From contig CM074810.1 of assembly GCA_037447605.1 (NCBI GenBank), positions 754,290 through 818,289 on the forward strand: a stretch of 64,000 nt of DNA. The letters are read 5' to 3'. The position numbers and the translations under genes are program-made. This stretch comes from Zygnema circumcarinatum. Its lineage: Eukaryota; Streptophyta; Zygnematophyceae; Zygnematales; Zygnemataceae. Positions 46,489 to 58,045 of this stretch are shown here, one piece after another (position 1 is the first letter of the stretch; each line of letters opens with the position of its first letter). The notes below the pieces were generated by a model. The model saw nothing but the letters and a program-made list of their open reading frames with translations. It was not told the DNA's origin and searched no databases.

Positions 46489-47120
46489 GATTGCGGGAAG
46501 GAGAAGGACGAAGACAAGCCTTCGCCACGTGCTCTGCTCTCCAGCGCGTACATTCAGTCAGTCAGTCGCGGCGCGCTTTAAGGTCGCCATGGCCGCCATG
46601 GCTGCCTGCCTGCCTGCTCGCCCGCCGGTAGTTAAGCAGGCAGGAAGGCAGGCAGTTATTCAACGCCCGCAACAGCCTCCCTTCCTGCAGCGCAGAGCCG
46701 TACAGGTGCAGGGGCCGCCAGGCTTGTGCAGGCTTGGCCGTACTGGGACCGGCAGGGCTCAGATCTCGCAATTTGATTCAAGATTCTTACAGTATCTGAG
46801 ATACTTGAAAACATCTACGAGATCTTTCTCATTCCGCCATTTCTTTTTCAGACTGAATCAAAGCCTTCTAGATCCTGATAATTTTAAGATCGTGTACTTG
46901 GCTAGATTATAGTCCAATCCGGGTCCAGATGAAAGTTTTTGGAATCTATTCGCTATCTGTCACCTCCAGATCTCGATTTGATGAATCTAACATCGTGATT
47001 GACAGAATCAGATATGGTACAGTTGTCTTGCAGCGTATTATGGCAATCCCATCTGAGCCCCTCATCCACAAGAAAAGGAAAACGACAAAGTATGACCTTA
47101 CAGTATCTTTCCGTCGTAAG

Positions 47121-47509
47121 TAGGGATGGATTAATTACGACTATATAATATATATTATATTATACAACTGTGACGACTAGATAACGGCTGATATATATTA
47201 CTTTACAACGCCTTTACAACATGCACGGTCGTACGGTCGTACGACCGTACATGTCCCTGCCTCTCGGCGGCGAGCACGAGCACGAGCAGACAGAGTGAAC
47301 CAGACGGACGCATTTCGCAACGCCAACGCCAAAACGACCTAATTTTGGTATGGTACGACCGTACGACCGTACGAGTACGGTCGTCAATTGTTCAAAACGA
47401 GTGGGTATAATATATGTAATAAATTGTTTTACTTTGTAATATATTACTACTTTTAAACCCGTTGTAAAATATATAATGTATTCGGAATTTATAACGCGGG
47501 CCATCCCTA
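47121..47509. mobile_element. hAT-like nonautonomous element with 8-bp target duplication
   Basis: 389 bases run from TAGGGATGG to CCATCCCTA, a perfect 9-bp terminal inverted repeat. Perfect GTCGTAAG copies flank it at 47113-47120 and 47510-47517. An 8-bp duplication with TAGGG-type ends is characteristic of hAT transposons. The interior is AT-rich at both arms and has a GC-rich core with GGTCGTAC words in both orientations (47225-47250 and 47353-47385), so it can form a long hairpin. There is no transposase frame. It sits about 250 bases upstream of the dihydroorotase ATG. Confidence 0.9.
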
Positions 47510-47761
47510 GTCGTAAGACTAATAGCGGTCGAAATGGCCGGTTGAAGTACGGTGATGGCGCCGGCACCGGCAAGTTATATCGCCATATCGGAAATACACT
47601 GGCGATATGGAGATATGAATATCCGTCACGGAAACGCTAAGAACATGATAATATATGGACTTTACGGAACTGTAACTGTAACAGCGTTTTAGGGTTCGAA
47701 TTTGTAGCAGTGTGTCGAGAGACAGGGCGAGGGCTGCAGGCAGGGCTGCAAGCCTCAAGGA

Positions 47762-50556
47762 ATGGCAGCCATGGCGGCGGTTAGGGCCACGAGCGCAGCT
47801 CTGGGAAGGAGCTCCGCCGGCGCGAGGTGCGCCATGGCGAGCAGCGAGGTGGAGACACAGACACAGACGCTGACGATGGTGCGGCCCGACGACTGGCACC
47901 TCCACCTGCGCGACGGCGCGGGGCTGCTCTCCGTGGCGAGCCACAGGTGAGGCGTCTCTCTCCCTCTTTTTCTCTGTCACGTTTGCGATTTTCGAGAAAG
48001 CCGTGCAAATGGTATATATATCTAGTTTCCTTTTCCTCTCTATTTTTGTTCGGGCTGCCGCTCGCCCTCCATTCCGCTTTTCTCCTTTCATTGTTCTTTT
48101 CTCCCACGCTTTTTTCGCCCTTCATTCCTTTTTTAATTTTGGAAGTAGGAAAAAATGGATTGCATTTCCATTTCTCATTTGTCAAGAGTTTGATGATTGT
48201 AATTGTTTCATTTTGCCTGGATTACAGTGCTGCTGTGTTTGAAAGGGCCATCATCATGCCAAACCTGCGTCCTCCTGTAACCTCCACAGCCATGGCTACA
48301 GCCTACCGACAGCGTATTTTGGAAGCCCTTCCTCCAGACACTACATTTCAGCCTCTCATGACTCTTTATCTCACTGACAACACTTCTCCCGAGGAGGTCA
48401 AGCTCGCAAGTATGGGCTTCATACGAAATGAACGATTATCTTGATTTTCTTCTGCTCGATGTGCTCTGTTGATCCAAAGGTTTCAGCTCTAAAGCTCAGA
48501 TGAGGTGTTGCAGAGCAGAGTGGAGTAGTACATGGCTTCAAACTGTATCCTGCCGGGGCTACAACTAATTCTGATGCTGGTGTCACCGACCTCTTTGGTC
48601 GCTGCATTCCTGCATTGGAAGCCATGGCTGAGCTTGGCTTCCCTTTGCTGGTATTCTTCTGAACCACATGATGCTTGGCAATTACTATTATGCATATAGG
48701 TCTCGTCGGAAGCTCACCTTTTTCCGTGAGCATTGCTTTCTTTTTCTTATTTCTTCATAGCGTAAAAATCTTCATGATCTAAAGTTGGTTTTTTTCGCGA
48801 GTCATCTGTCTTTCGTGCTCTTTGGCAGCCATAGTGATACAGACCTTTCATACACCAATTCAAATGTGTGCCGCTTGAACAGGTACACGGAGAAGTCACA
48901 GATCCTGATGTTGACATGTTTGACCGGGAAAAAAAGTTTCTAGAACGTGTGCTTGCTCCTCTTTTGGACCGAGTGCCCACACTGCGTATCGTGCTTGAGC
49001 ATGTTACAACTGCCGAAGCAGCAGAATTTGTCGAATCGGGTCCCGAAGGTAGCCATTGATTACCCTCATATTGCACCGCAAATTCACAGGCTAGGTTTTA
49101 AATTCGAGTTTAAAAGAAGTTTTTTTCTTTTTGAAGTCGTTTCTTTCTGGTGTATGGCTGGAAATGTCTTTATTTTGCTTGGAGACAGGCTCATGCTTTC
49201 GGTATAGTGTGATGTTGGACCAGGAAGAATTGCTGCTACAGTTACTCCTCAGCACCTTCTGCTCAATCGAAACGCGCTTTTCCAGGGCGGAATCCGGCCT
49301 CATAATTTCTGTTTACCAGTGCTGAAGCGAGAAAGTCATCGTAAGTGATACTGAATCGCCTATCTGTCCTTCCAATTGTTCAGTTTGTCTATCCATGCTT
49401 GCGATGCTGTTCAGGACCTGTGAGATTTTGTATGTGAGACATCGTTCCTTTTCTGCTGAAAGGAACACATTTGACATAGGACAATGTGAACAAGTGAACA
49501 AGTGAAGTTTCAACAAACGTTCTCCTCTTCTTCTACTTCTCTTCTTATTTTTTGGCAGGTCAAGCCATTGTTCGAGCGGTAACCAGTGGCAGCAAGCGTT
49601 TCTTTCTTGGCACTGACAGCGCACCCCATGAAAGGCAAACCAAGGAAGCTCCATGTGGCTGTGCAGGAGTGTTCAGTGCTCCTGCTGCCCTTTCTTTGTA
49701 TGCTCGCGCCTTTGCCGAAGTATGTGATCTTAGTATCCACCCTGTCCCCTTAAATTTCTTTTGGTTCACAATTCTATGTCTCTCCATTTTGTTTCTCGAT
49801 CTTCTCTCTGTCACATTCCCGTCTTCCCAGTTTCTGCTGTCTTCTTCTCCCTCCTCGTCTTCTCTCCTTTTTCCCAGTTTTACCAGTCTCTGTTTTCCTC
49901 GCTACACTTTCCGTCGCCCCATCCACCTTTCTCACATCACTCAACACTCTCGCCACGATGCTCTCCCCCCTTGCCTTTCCCTCTCTATCTCTCCCGCCCT
50001 CCTTCACTTGTGGCTCAGTCTAGCATTGGGTTCTTGGCTTTGCTGTCCCTTTCCTCGTCAGCCAACTTCACTTTGAGAGGGAGAAGCTAGCACACATTGC
50101 TTCAAAAGCTGCAACAAACCATTATGAATAGACCACGCCATTTTCTGGGCGTGGGTGATGAACTGAACCGTGCTTGCATGAGACATTAAGGAGACTGCAC
50201 AATACAAAATGTGAATGAGGGCCAACGAAGACCAAAGTCATTAACCTTAGTCTTGCAGTCGCTTTTACTTGCTTTCATTTTGCCTTACTTAACTTCTACA
50301 ACTTTGCATTATGCAATCGTCCACCCTCATAACCTAAAGGCTATCATGATAATTGCTTGATCTGCAGGCAGGAGCTTTGGACAAGCTTGAAGCATTTGCG
50401 AGCTTTAACGGGCCCGATTTTTATAGGCTGCCTCGCAACTCGGGGAAGATAACTCTGATTAGAAGACCGTGGAAAGTTCCGGAAAGCTTCAATTTTGGAG
50501 ACGGTGCTGTTGTCCCCATGAGCGCTGGAGAAGAGCTTGAATGGGCGGTGCTATGA
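47762..50556 (+). CDS. PYR4: Dihydroorotase, plant PYR4 type
   Basis: Seven exons: 47762-47946, 48228-48409, 48514-48650, 48883-49048, 49224-49340, 49559-49719 and 50368-50556. They are phase-consistent and give 378 residues. The enzyme cyclises carbamoyl-aspartate to dihydroorotate, step three of pyrimidine synthesis, in plastids or mitochondria of plants. Zinc ligands and catalytic residues are visible: DWHLHLRDG (HxH), [13 protein letters not shown] with the lysine that is carbamylated, VHGEV, LEHVTT and GTDSAPHE. The end reads [20 protein letters not shown] as in plant PYR4. The first 35 or so residues ([20 protein letters not shown]) are Ala/Ser/Arg-rich and fit a transit peptide; a second ATG (MASS) at 47834 could serve a non-targeted form. 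Confidence 0.97.
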
Positions 50557-51443
50557 GTCCTTCCGACCCCATCTCATCTCTGGCACATACAATGATGGAC
50601 CTTGTTGGTTACGATGCAGAAGCTCACCAGTTTCTTCTCCAATTGAACCTTTCCCGTACATTTTTGTAGGGCACAAGCCCAGCCTTCGAAATGTTGCCTA
50701 ATGTTTCATGCCTACATTGCCAAGAACTGGACGATGATGTCGTTGGCGACAAAATTACGTGGACAAACGAGACGTGACGTGATTTATGCTGATGGCAAAT
50801 GAACCCATGAAGTGCTCCGCCATCCATGCATCCACGCATCCATACATCCATACATCGATGCATCCATGCATCCATTCATCCATGCATCCATGCATTCATG
50901 CATCCATGTATCCATTGCATCCATGCATCCATACATCCATGTATCAACGCATCCATGCTACGTCGGGGAAGTCAATTACGGAGGGCCAAAGTTTATTTCC
51001 TTTGAGAAGTCAAAATCGTTAATTTCTTATGTGTTCAACCAATTGAACCAAATTGAATTGGTAGTAGGGTATGTCAATGTCGATCTACAGAAACATCGAA
51101 GAGTGAGGATGAAAACTCGATACGAGCTTTGAGGTATTCGATTTTGGTGATAGTTACGAGATTTATCGCTTAACGAGATTACACGATATACCGATCACCC
51201 TCATGTATCGATGTACTGGTCGAGTGCTGACCCATGGAAAGCTGTGAGAGGGCTGCGTGTTCTGCACGCGCAGGCACATTACTCCTACAGGCTTTCGGTC
51301 GAGCAGCGATCTTAAAAAAAGAACTGGTGGAAGAAAGTGGCATAGTTTTGCTTGGTTCAATGTTTCAAGCGAGAAAGAAATGATTCTGTTTTATTTTGAT
51401 GTAGTGCTGCTCGTCGAGCGTGAATCAAAGCAACTGCATCGCA
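50557..51443. other. Intergenic with an ATCCATGC octamer minisatellite
   Basis: 3' flank of dihydroorotase and 5' flank of the kinase gene. An imperfect 8-base repeat lies at 50819-50960. The remainder shows no gene; part of it may be an upstream exon of the kinase. Confidence 0.55.
50819..50960. repeat. Imperfect (ATCCATGC)n minisatellite
   Basis: About seventeen units of ATCCATGC and variants (ATCCATAC, ATTCATCC, ATCCACGC). Substitutions scatter along the array, so it is older than the perfect TGTCAA array. Confidence 0.9.
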
Positions 51444-52449
51444 ATGTCACACAATTCGACTTCTCCTGCAGTTATCCTGATGAAGGGCCATCCCGGCACA
51501 GGGAAGAGCACCCTCGCAAAAGGCCTTGCAAGAGCCCTCCGATTTCCCCTTCTTGACAAAGATGATGTCCGGGACTGCACCATGACTCTGCAGCATTCCT
51601 CGGCTCTGCCAACATCAAGTACTTTAGACAGTAGAATGGAAACTGTGAAGGAGCCTGCAGCTATGGATTCGGGTTTTCTGAGTCCAAACGTGGACCCTGC
51701 CGCACTTAATAGCTTATCATATGAAGTTTTATGGCGGATGGCGTCTACGCAGCTTTCGTTAGGGCTAAGTGCCGTCATTGACACGCCACTGGCGCGTGAG
51801 GAGCTCTTCCGCACCGCCTGCTTGCTCGCAGCAGACAATGGCGCTAAGGTGTTCGTGGTGGAATGCAGGCCGAAGGATGAGCAGGAATGGCGAAGGAGGC
51901 TGGAATTGAGAGCACGGGAAGCAATGCAGAGTTACGAGGCTTCTCAGATGGGTGAAACACAAGGTACTTTTTTGTTTCGTCTCTCATATGGAGCTCTTCC
52001 TTTTTGTTGGTCTCTGTACTTTCTGCAGCAATAATGTGACGAAATGAGGGGTTTTGTTCCATTCGTCAAAAGTGAAGAAAGCTGCAGAAAGCTGGTTGTG
52101 TGCTATTGAGAACGCTGGAAAAGAGTTTGCTCGATGAATGAAGTCTCGAAGAAGGAATGATTTGGAGCAAATGATTGGATTCGCCAACTGATAACAACAC
52201 ACTATTGCCAATGCAGAGAGTGATGAAGGGTGCAAGAGGAGTAGTAACCAAGCAGGCATGCTGACATGGCACAAACCTGCAACATGGACTGACATGCAAG
52301 AGCTGCTTGCCAAGTACAAGGGCTGCTGGGAGTATGACATGGGGTCAATACCCCATTTGGTGCTTGACACCACGTTCTTGGGTCAAGAAGAAGTGCTGGA
52401 GACAGCATTAGCTTGGCTATCCCCCCGGCTGGCCTCCACGTATATCTGA
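51444..52449 (+). CDS. AAA_33-type P-loop kinase, plant-like
   Basis: Exons 51444-51963 and 52217-52449 join in phase 1 to give 250 residues. The Walker A loop is GHPGTGKST in VILMKGHPGTGKSTLAKGLA. It is followed by LDKDDVRD, LSYEVLWRMASTQLSLGLSA, VIDTPL and VFVVECRPKDEQEWRRRLE, all typical of small-substrate P-loop kinases of unknown substrate found in plants and bacteria. The C-terminal exon has PHLVLDTTFLGQEEVLETAL. The start is uncertain: the upstream in-frame codon 51420 is GTG, and CTTCTCCTGCAG just before VILMKG could instead be a splice acceptor from a first exon further upstream. Confidence 0.85.
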
Positions 52450-53941
52450 TCAATTCTTGAAAACGCTGGTTATCTCTTTGCACATACATGCGCAGGGAGA
52501 GCGGGCTGTTTCCTTTTGTTTTCCAAAGAAAGTGCGCACTCAACAGATTCGGTAAGCTTGGTAACAGAAAATTAGGTTCCATTGTTGTGTCATTTTCACG
52601 CTCGAGATATCGCCTGAGTAGAGATAAGAGTGAGCCTGTTCGTTTGAATCTGAGTTCGTGTGACGTATCCCAGCCTTCTGCTATTTGCCTCGCAAAGTCA
52701 GGGTGCATATTCCCTAGCAATGGACACTGATCTGACGCACGCCGCACAAACCTTTTTGGTTCCATTTGTGACTAGTTGCAGGCAGAAGTGTTTGGTAATA
52801 GCAACACTGCCAGGAAATATTGCCTTTGTTAGTTTTATAAGGTGCTTATTGTGGCTTACCGTTGATCTGCAGGGCCTAAAGGAGGAAGCTCGCTTTGTCG
52901 TTCAGAAATAATGTTTCGGGAGTCTGTGGCAAATGACGAGTTCTTTAGATCACCAATTAGAGTCAGCAAATTTTTATCTGTCTCCAGTAGGTTCTTGCTC
53001 CTGAACGTCAACAGGCTTTAAACAACCTTGGACTACCCCTTCTGCAGCTTAACAGAACAAATGATTCTACGTTGATATGACAAAATGTGTTCAAGTCAAT
53101 GTTTGAGCCAATGTACCCCCCCCTAATTGATGATTCGAACTTTGAATCCAATGCAGGTACACACTTCGTTCTGTTTATCCCTACGAAATAACCAAATTCA
53201 GCTCATAGCTCTTTTCGTTTGTCCCTTAGGTCCTTTGTGACCGGTTCCTCCTGGTTCTCCACGTTGCTTTTTTCCATGTCCATTTCATGGCATCGCCACC
53301 GTGAGTTCAATGCCAATTGATCTCTCTAAAAATGCTCAAAGGTGTTCAAAAGTGGTCCAAGGTGGTGCTCAGCAAGTGGCCTGCCCCAGCCCATAAGGTG
53401 AAGGCCAGTTTACCAAGAGCACCCTTCTCAAGGCTGGCAAAGTGGGTTGTGGCCGTGTCCGTGTTCAACGGGTACCGTACCGTTCCACCCCCAGTAAAAC
53501 TGCACCCAGTTACGATAATGTTCCAGGTGCCCAGTTACGATAATGTTCCAGGTGCTCGTACAGTAACTGTACGAAAATATATGGCAGGTGTACTTTTGTA
53601 CGGAAAAGTTGAGGCTCAGTGACCGACTGACCGCAGCGCCGACCGGCCGTTACGGTACGGAATGTACGGATAGGCCCATGAAGCGAATTCAGCGGGCAGT
53701 CATTTTTGTAATAAAAAATGTTTCTCCACCATTGACCGAACGACACATGTAAAATAATGTTTTTTTCCTGCCCGAATGTTTCACATTCAGAGCTTTAGAC
53801 ACTCTTGAGTAATAGAAATGTAAATAATAAAAACTAACGTTGGAGACGCTCCCAGGGAGGGAGGAGAGCTCGCAGGGCGCCATGGCTGCGGTCCTCGCGC
53901 CGCCCTCCCGCAGCTGAGGGAGCCACGAGGCGCCTATCTCC
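52450..53941. other. Intergenic with a perfect 25-bp tandem duplication
   Basis: Probably the 3' UTR of the kinase, then the promoter of the SGNH gene. A 25-base unit beginning CCCAGTTACGATAATG is repeated exactly at 53505-53529 and 53530-53554. No gene is supported. Confidence 0.55.
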
Positions 53942-56900
53942 ATGTTAGGCTACAGCCTGCGCCATCGGGCAGCTAAGTACATTTCCCGCCGCCCGCGCGG
54001 GCTCCTTGTGGCCTATGGCCTCTGCTTTCTCCTCCTTCTCGGCCTCTTTGCAGAACTGCATAACTATGGCGGGAAGGTGGAAGGCGGAGTTCCCTCGGAG
54101 GGAATCCATGGAGGAAAACATGTATTTCTGGATCGCATCAGAAAAATGCCGTGGATGGCGCTCCAAATATTGACATCTGGCAGGGGAAAATGGGACAGGA
54201 CGGGGAGGGAAGGTGGCAGAGAGGGAGGGAGGGAACCACTTGAGGGGGAGAGAGTAAGAGTGGGGGAGGGAGTGGGAGAGGGCGGGGGAGAGGGAGGCTA
54301 TAGGAACCTGAGGGAAGGAGAGGATGCTCCTGCAGAAGTGGGAGGGAACGGGAGATTTAAACCTGCAGTTAACTTAATTGAAGGATGGACCCCCTCGGTT
54401 CCGACTGCCCTTTTGAGAAAGGGAATTGCTTATGAGGGGGATTTGCTCCGTATGGATAAATTTCTTCACAAGGTGCGCTTGTCAGGACAGAGTTCTAGCG
54501 CTGATTTAGAGTTCCGCACACGCAGAGTAGGTCGTGTACTTGAAGGGATGGAGAGGAGGGAGAGAGAGGGAGAGGGGAGGGACGGAGAGAGGGAGTGAGA
54601 GAGTACATGCATGTAAAAGAATGGATTGATTGCATTTTTATCGCAGAGTGTGGTTGTTTGTCGCGAACATTAAAATAAGCAATGCTGCTGGGAGTGTGGT
54701 CAAGCTCGCTGCAAATCATGAGGGAAAACTTAGGTTGAATCTGTTCAAGTTTTGGTTGTTTTTTTTTTTTAAATACATGTACCTTTTTTTTTTTTTTTTA
54801 TGGAAGGGGTTCGCAGGTCGCTGTAGAGAGGAAGGCGGTGACTGTGGTTGCACTGGGAAGCAGCTGCACTTCAGAGTTTGCTGGGAGAAAGGGGCCTCAG
54901 CTGAAACTGCTGAACCTGGACCAGGATGAGTTTGAAAGGTGAAGAAAGGCAAAAGCCTTGTTGATAGCTTGAGCGCAAGAGTTTTTTTTGACGCGAGGTT
55001 TATTTTTCATTTGTTAAGGAAAGGTGCACTACTTCATGCATTTTTACTCAATTAGGCGATTAATCATATACCTGTGACCCCCTTTTGGAGAACAGCGTTA
55101 GGGAATGAACACGTTGAACAATTGTTTTTCGGGTACGCTAAATGGCGTAATAAGTACATTTGGAGCTTTTCTATGCTTCATGGACGAATTGTTAAACAAA
55201 CGATAATGAAGTGTAAAACCATTGAGCTCCAGTTAAGGGTGCTAACGGCAGCTCTTCTGCTTACTCCTCCGCCTATGCCGGCACGTTTAGAATAATCTTC
55301 AAAAAGAGAAATAGGGAATAGGATTCAGACACGGTTTATTTAATAGTTTATTCATGTTCTCCATGGACGGTCATTTCGCTGAAAATCTAGACGTCCGCTG
55401 TGTTGACCCTGTGGATGTGTAGAGTGCTATCCTGTACTTGTTAACGGAAAAACCACAATAGATCTGCCTTTTTATCGGGGAAATTAGCGCAAGGTGCTCT
55501 GCCACTCATGCAGTAGAATTCATTACACTCTAAATTCTGATAGGAGGCTACTTTAGAAGTGTGCCATGTACTCCCCTCTTGAAATCCTGAAGAGCGGATG
55601 TCGATCTTATTGATCTTTGGAGTTATGACAATGGTTTTGCCAATTCATGTCTGTCCAGTTTGAACTAGGAAAACAATTTAGGCAATCGACCGTACCATCA
55701 ACAATCCCTATGACGCTGCTCCCTTTCACTAAGAAACATTGGCAGTCTGCTGCCTTACCGATTCTAGTTGCAGCAATCTTACCCTAACAGCCAAAAAATG
55801 CTTTTGCGTATGCACTGCTTGGTGTTGACCATCGTGTGAACGTCCCCTTCTACCCTTCGAATTGCCCCTTCATCTCGCACCCTTTTTTCTGTGTTGTTGT
55901 TTGAATTATGGCAGAGTGGTGAGCGCAGATGGGTGGCTGAGCTCGTCCCTTGATGCTTTGGTGAAGGCATATCCACCCATAGAGCCAAAGCGGTGGACAA
56001 ATGGCAGCTCGGGATTGGTCGTTGAGGAGCCGTACTGGCTGATCAACCTCGGAATAGGCGGTGTTGGCCCAGGTTCTTGGGCTGCTTGCTTAGGGTATGA
56101 ACCCATTGGTTTAACAAACCTATATTTGCAGATTGAAGTTGGGTGGTAATTGCTGAATTTCCTTAGGAATAGCAAATGAAGAAGTTCTGAATTGTACTTA
56201 CATCTACAAATGTTGCTTTTGGGGGTCTTTCCTCCAGGCATATGTATTTTGGAATGCTTCCTAAGGCGGTAGACCTTGTCGTGGTGGAATGGGCCCTTGC
56301 GGACAACAATGAGCAGTATTTGGAAAATCTTGATCGTGTGCTGCAGCACATGCTTCAAATGTGGGACCCCCCACCTGCTATCCTTTTCGTCAACTTCTTC
56401 TTTTGGTGCAGAGGCAACCTTTGGTGTGGTGGAGCCTCGGGGGTAACCTTCCGAACCCTAAAAGCTTGCCCAAGTTTGATTCCTTTATTTGCAACTTAAT
56501 GGAAAGTGGAACGAAACGATTCGAATTACTAGTGGTTATCTGGGGACATTGCTCTGCAGGTCGATCCTGTGAGTGGCAGGGAAAGTTGGGGTCATGGAGA
56601 GCAGCAGCAGTTGACGTGGAACAACATTGGAGTGTTTAGCTTCAGCTCAGGAGAGGGCAAGGGGGGGGGTTATGTGTTGGAGGACAACATCACAGTTCTC
56701 GCTCAGTACTATGGTCTCCCTTCAATATCTATGCGAAATGCCTTCTTTACACTTGCCGCTCAAGCTGTGAGACCCATCACTTACATTCCCTCCGGGATTG
56801 TTCATCGGTCATCATGCAATCTTGATATGGGGGGTCCATAGAAGTGAATACGAAACTAGTTCTTACATCTTTTTCTTATTTTTTAAGGTTGTTGGGGTTC

Positions 56901-58045
56901 AAAAGTCAGGGAAAGTGACAGGGCATGGGCAGTGGGCGTGGGAGGCCATGGATGATGCAGAGAGAAGGCTATAGACTGCATGATCAGATAGAGAAGAATG
57001 ATAAGGGGCTGCATCCCAGCCAGGAGCAGGCGAAGGGCCGCTATGCAGATGTGCTTATCCACTTCTTTGCGCGCGCACTTTCAGGTATTCTCACGAACTT
57101 CAAAGGGAACTTACTAAATTACGTCAAAATTGAACTCTTTTTCGATCTTGTTGGCAGCTTAAAGAGCTGTGAGCTACCCTCACGTGATGAGATTTTGTTT
57201 AGTAACTCGATAGTGATGTGGTTTGCACCTGTACCTTGTCGCCAGGTATGACGGAACGGAAGGCGAGTTCAGAGTCTGAAGATGCAGCCGATATAGAGAG
57301 TTCTTTGCTCGCTGTTCCGCCTCCCTTTTTTGCAAGATGGCGCCCTGATTTGTACGGCCGTAACCAAGCACAAACGCAGCTTTGCTATACGTATGAAACA
57401 AAGCTTGGAAGGGAGCCCCTTGTTCGACGAGCAGAAGGATTCAATTTTACGCGAGATCCTGATTCTAAATACCCCAAGCCCGGCTTCGGCACATGGACCG
57501 AAGGTATGACCATTCGTGACTGTATGCATTGGCATAGTGAGAAGCTGAGAAAGAATATGGCGGTGAAACACACTCAAAAGTGGGGGGGAAGGAGTTGTGA
57601 GAGAGCAGAAAAGTGGAAGTAGAATCTGGATGGGTTTGGACTAATTCTCAGGTGAGAACGCTTCCATTTGTTACTTCTGTTTGCAGGAAGTGTGGTGGAG
57701 TTTGTCCTTGACACAACTCCGAATGGCAAAGTTCTGCAACTCGACTCGTTGCATGATGCATCCACCCTGCAGGCCATGGTGGAGTTCAGGTATCTTGTGA
57801 GCTATGAGAGGATGGGGGGGGTCCTGGTCTCCTGTGTGGAGGGATGCCGCTGTACGGATGCTCACATAGAGGCGACAATCGACCAGCATTGGTCCATCGC
57901 ACAGTCACGCGTGATCCATGTCACGCAAGGTCCGCAGTGCGTCATTCGGCTGGTCAGCACGAGGAGTGAGAGGGGGTCGAAGTTTAAGATATTGAGCATA
58001 GCAACCATGTTTCAACCGCAGGAGGCAGTAAGCAGACAGCCATGA
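53942..58045 (+). CDS. Type II membrane SGNH-hydrolase-like protein
   Basis: ATG 53942 is followed by a basic stretch and one membrane helix (GLLVAYGLCFLLLLGLFAEL), then a Gly/Arg/Glu-rich stem. Later exons are 54831-54938, 55915-56094, 56238-56442, 56560-56766, 56961-57084, 57246-57503 and 57687-58045, each phase-consistent. The link between exon 1 (donor near 54471 or later) and a likely exon around 54647-54733 is unresolved. SGNH blocks are visible: block I with the nucleophile in VVALGSSCTS, LGIGGVGPGSW, block III-like VVVEWALADNNE, and DKGLHPSQ as the Asp-His block. The final exon carries YLVSYERMGGVLVSC and CRCTDAHI, as in related green-algal proteins. It probably acts in the Golgi or at the surface on acylated glycans; the substrate is unknown. 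The acceptor at 56961 is chosen because earlier ones meet a stop. Confidence 0.8.

Noticed and set aside
50819-50960. Considered as a CRISPR-like array
   Set aside because: An 8-base head-to-tail repeat without unique spacers in a eukaryotic context; it is a minisatellite.
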